A stretch of 7,114 nucleotides of DNA from Prevotella sp. UBA2850. Lineage in GTDB: Bacteria; Bacteroidota; Bacteroidia; Bacteroidales; Bacteroidaceae. This document shows positions 6,977-7,114 of the stretch, in pieces (position 1 is the stretch's first letter; each line of letters starts with the position of its first letter). The stretch covers positions 1 through 7,114 of the forward strand of contig DEFO01000061.1 of NCBI GenBank assembly GCA_002350805.1. The letters are read 5' to 3'. Made by a program: the position numbers and the translations under genes. Under the pieces are notes generated by a model. The model made no database searches and was not told the DNA's origin. It saw only the letters and a list, made by a program, of their open reading frames with translations.

Positions 6977-6990
6977 TTTTTCGCGAAAAA
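6977..6990. promoter_or_regulatory. 14-bp perfect palindrome between divergent promoters
   Basis: TTTTTCGCGAAAAA is exactly self-complementary. It ends one base before the tRNA -33 box (6992-6995) and lies about 25 bases upstream of the -7 box of the divergent peptidase operon. It could be an operator, or an A/T-rich upstream element that happens to be symmetric. No regulator family is recognised for it. Confidence 0.35.
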
Positions 6991-6991
6991 G

Positions 6992-7023
6992 TTTGGTAGT
7001 TTCAGAAAAACACCGTACTTTTG
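6992..7023 (+). promoter_or_regulatory. tRNA-Asn promoter, -33 and -7 boxes
   Basis: TTTG at 6992-6995, 20 bases, then TACTTTTG at 7016-7023, matching the Bacteroidota consensus. The tRNA begins 22 bases after the -7 box, leaving a short 5' leader for RNase P to remove. Confidence 0.8.
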
Positions 7024-7045
7024 CAACCGCTTAACAGCAAAACCT

Positions 7046-7114
7046 GCTTCAGTAGCTCAGTTGGTTAGAGCACCTGACTGTTAATCAGGGGGTCGTTGGT
7101 TCAAGCCCATCCTG
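7046..7114 (+). tRNA. tRNA-Asn (anticodon GTT), 3' end cut by the window edge
   Basis: The cloverleaf can be traced by hand. The acceptor 5' strand is GCTTCAG (7046-7052), then TA. The D arm is GCTC...GAGC with an AGTTGGTTA loop. The anticodon stem CCTGA/TCAGG closes a loop with anticodon GTT at 7080-7082. The variable loop is GGGTC, and the T arm carries TTCAAGC. The T stem (GTTGG/CCATC) has one T-T mismatch at positions 50-64. The window ends at tRNA position 68, after CTG, which begins the complement of the acceptor strand. The last four acceptor bases, the discriminator and CCA (if encoded) are outside. Confidence 0.92.

Overview
The window looks like a chromosomal segment of a Bacteroidota species, most likely from the Prevotella/Segatella group. 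This rests on four things: promoters of the Bacteroidota type (TTTG, 19-20 bases, TAnnTTTG), the absence of Shine-Dalgarno sequences before the genes, the character of the encoded proteins, and a GC-rich core (about 63% in one counted line of the transporter gene). Both ends are cut: the left edge runs into pckA and the right edge stops inside a tRNA.

Layout, left to right. (1) Positions 1-209, minus strand, hold the first 69 codons of ATP-type phosphoenolpyruvate carboxykinase, with its -7 box upstream. (2) Positions 402-1049, minus strand, hold an AT-rich glycerophosphodiester phosphodiesterase-family ORF. It lacks the N-terminal part of the catalytic barrel and is probably a remnant. A promoter-like sequence near 347-377 points into its 3' end on the opposite strand. 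(3) Positions 1243-3958, plus strand, hold a likely two-gene operon from a near-consensus promoter: uracil phosphoribosyltransferase (upp), then an OPT-family membrane transporter, closed by a perfect 15-bp terminator hairpin. (4) Positions 4022-4203 are non-coding and contain ten in-phase imperfect copies of a 9-bp unit. (5) Positions 4204-6920, minus strand, hold a second likely operon: an exported S41 (carboxy-terminal processing) peptidase followed 29 bases later by a secreted GH53 endo-beta-1,4-galactanase. (6) Positions 6921-7114 hold divergent promoters around a 14-bp palindrome, then the start of tRNA-Asn(GTT).

Most of the window is housekeeping or nutrient-acquisition gene content: gluconeogenesis or fumarate-branch carbon metabolism (pckA), pyrimidine salvage (upp), likely peptide import (OPT), envelope proteolysis (S41) and plant galactan cleavage (GH53). 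I see no defence system, mobile element, CRISPR array or clearly new multi-gene system. The features most worth a second look are the phased 9-bp array, the truncated phosphodiesterase between pckA and upp with its opposing orphan promoter, the palindrome between divergent promoters, and the pairing of a galactanase with a periplasmic peptidase without SusC/SusD genes in view.
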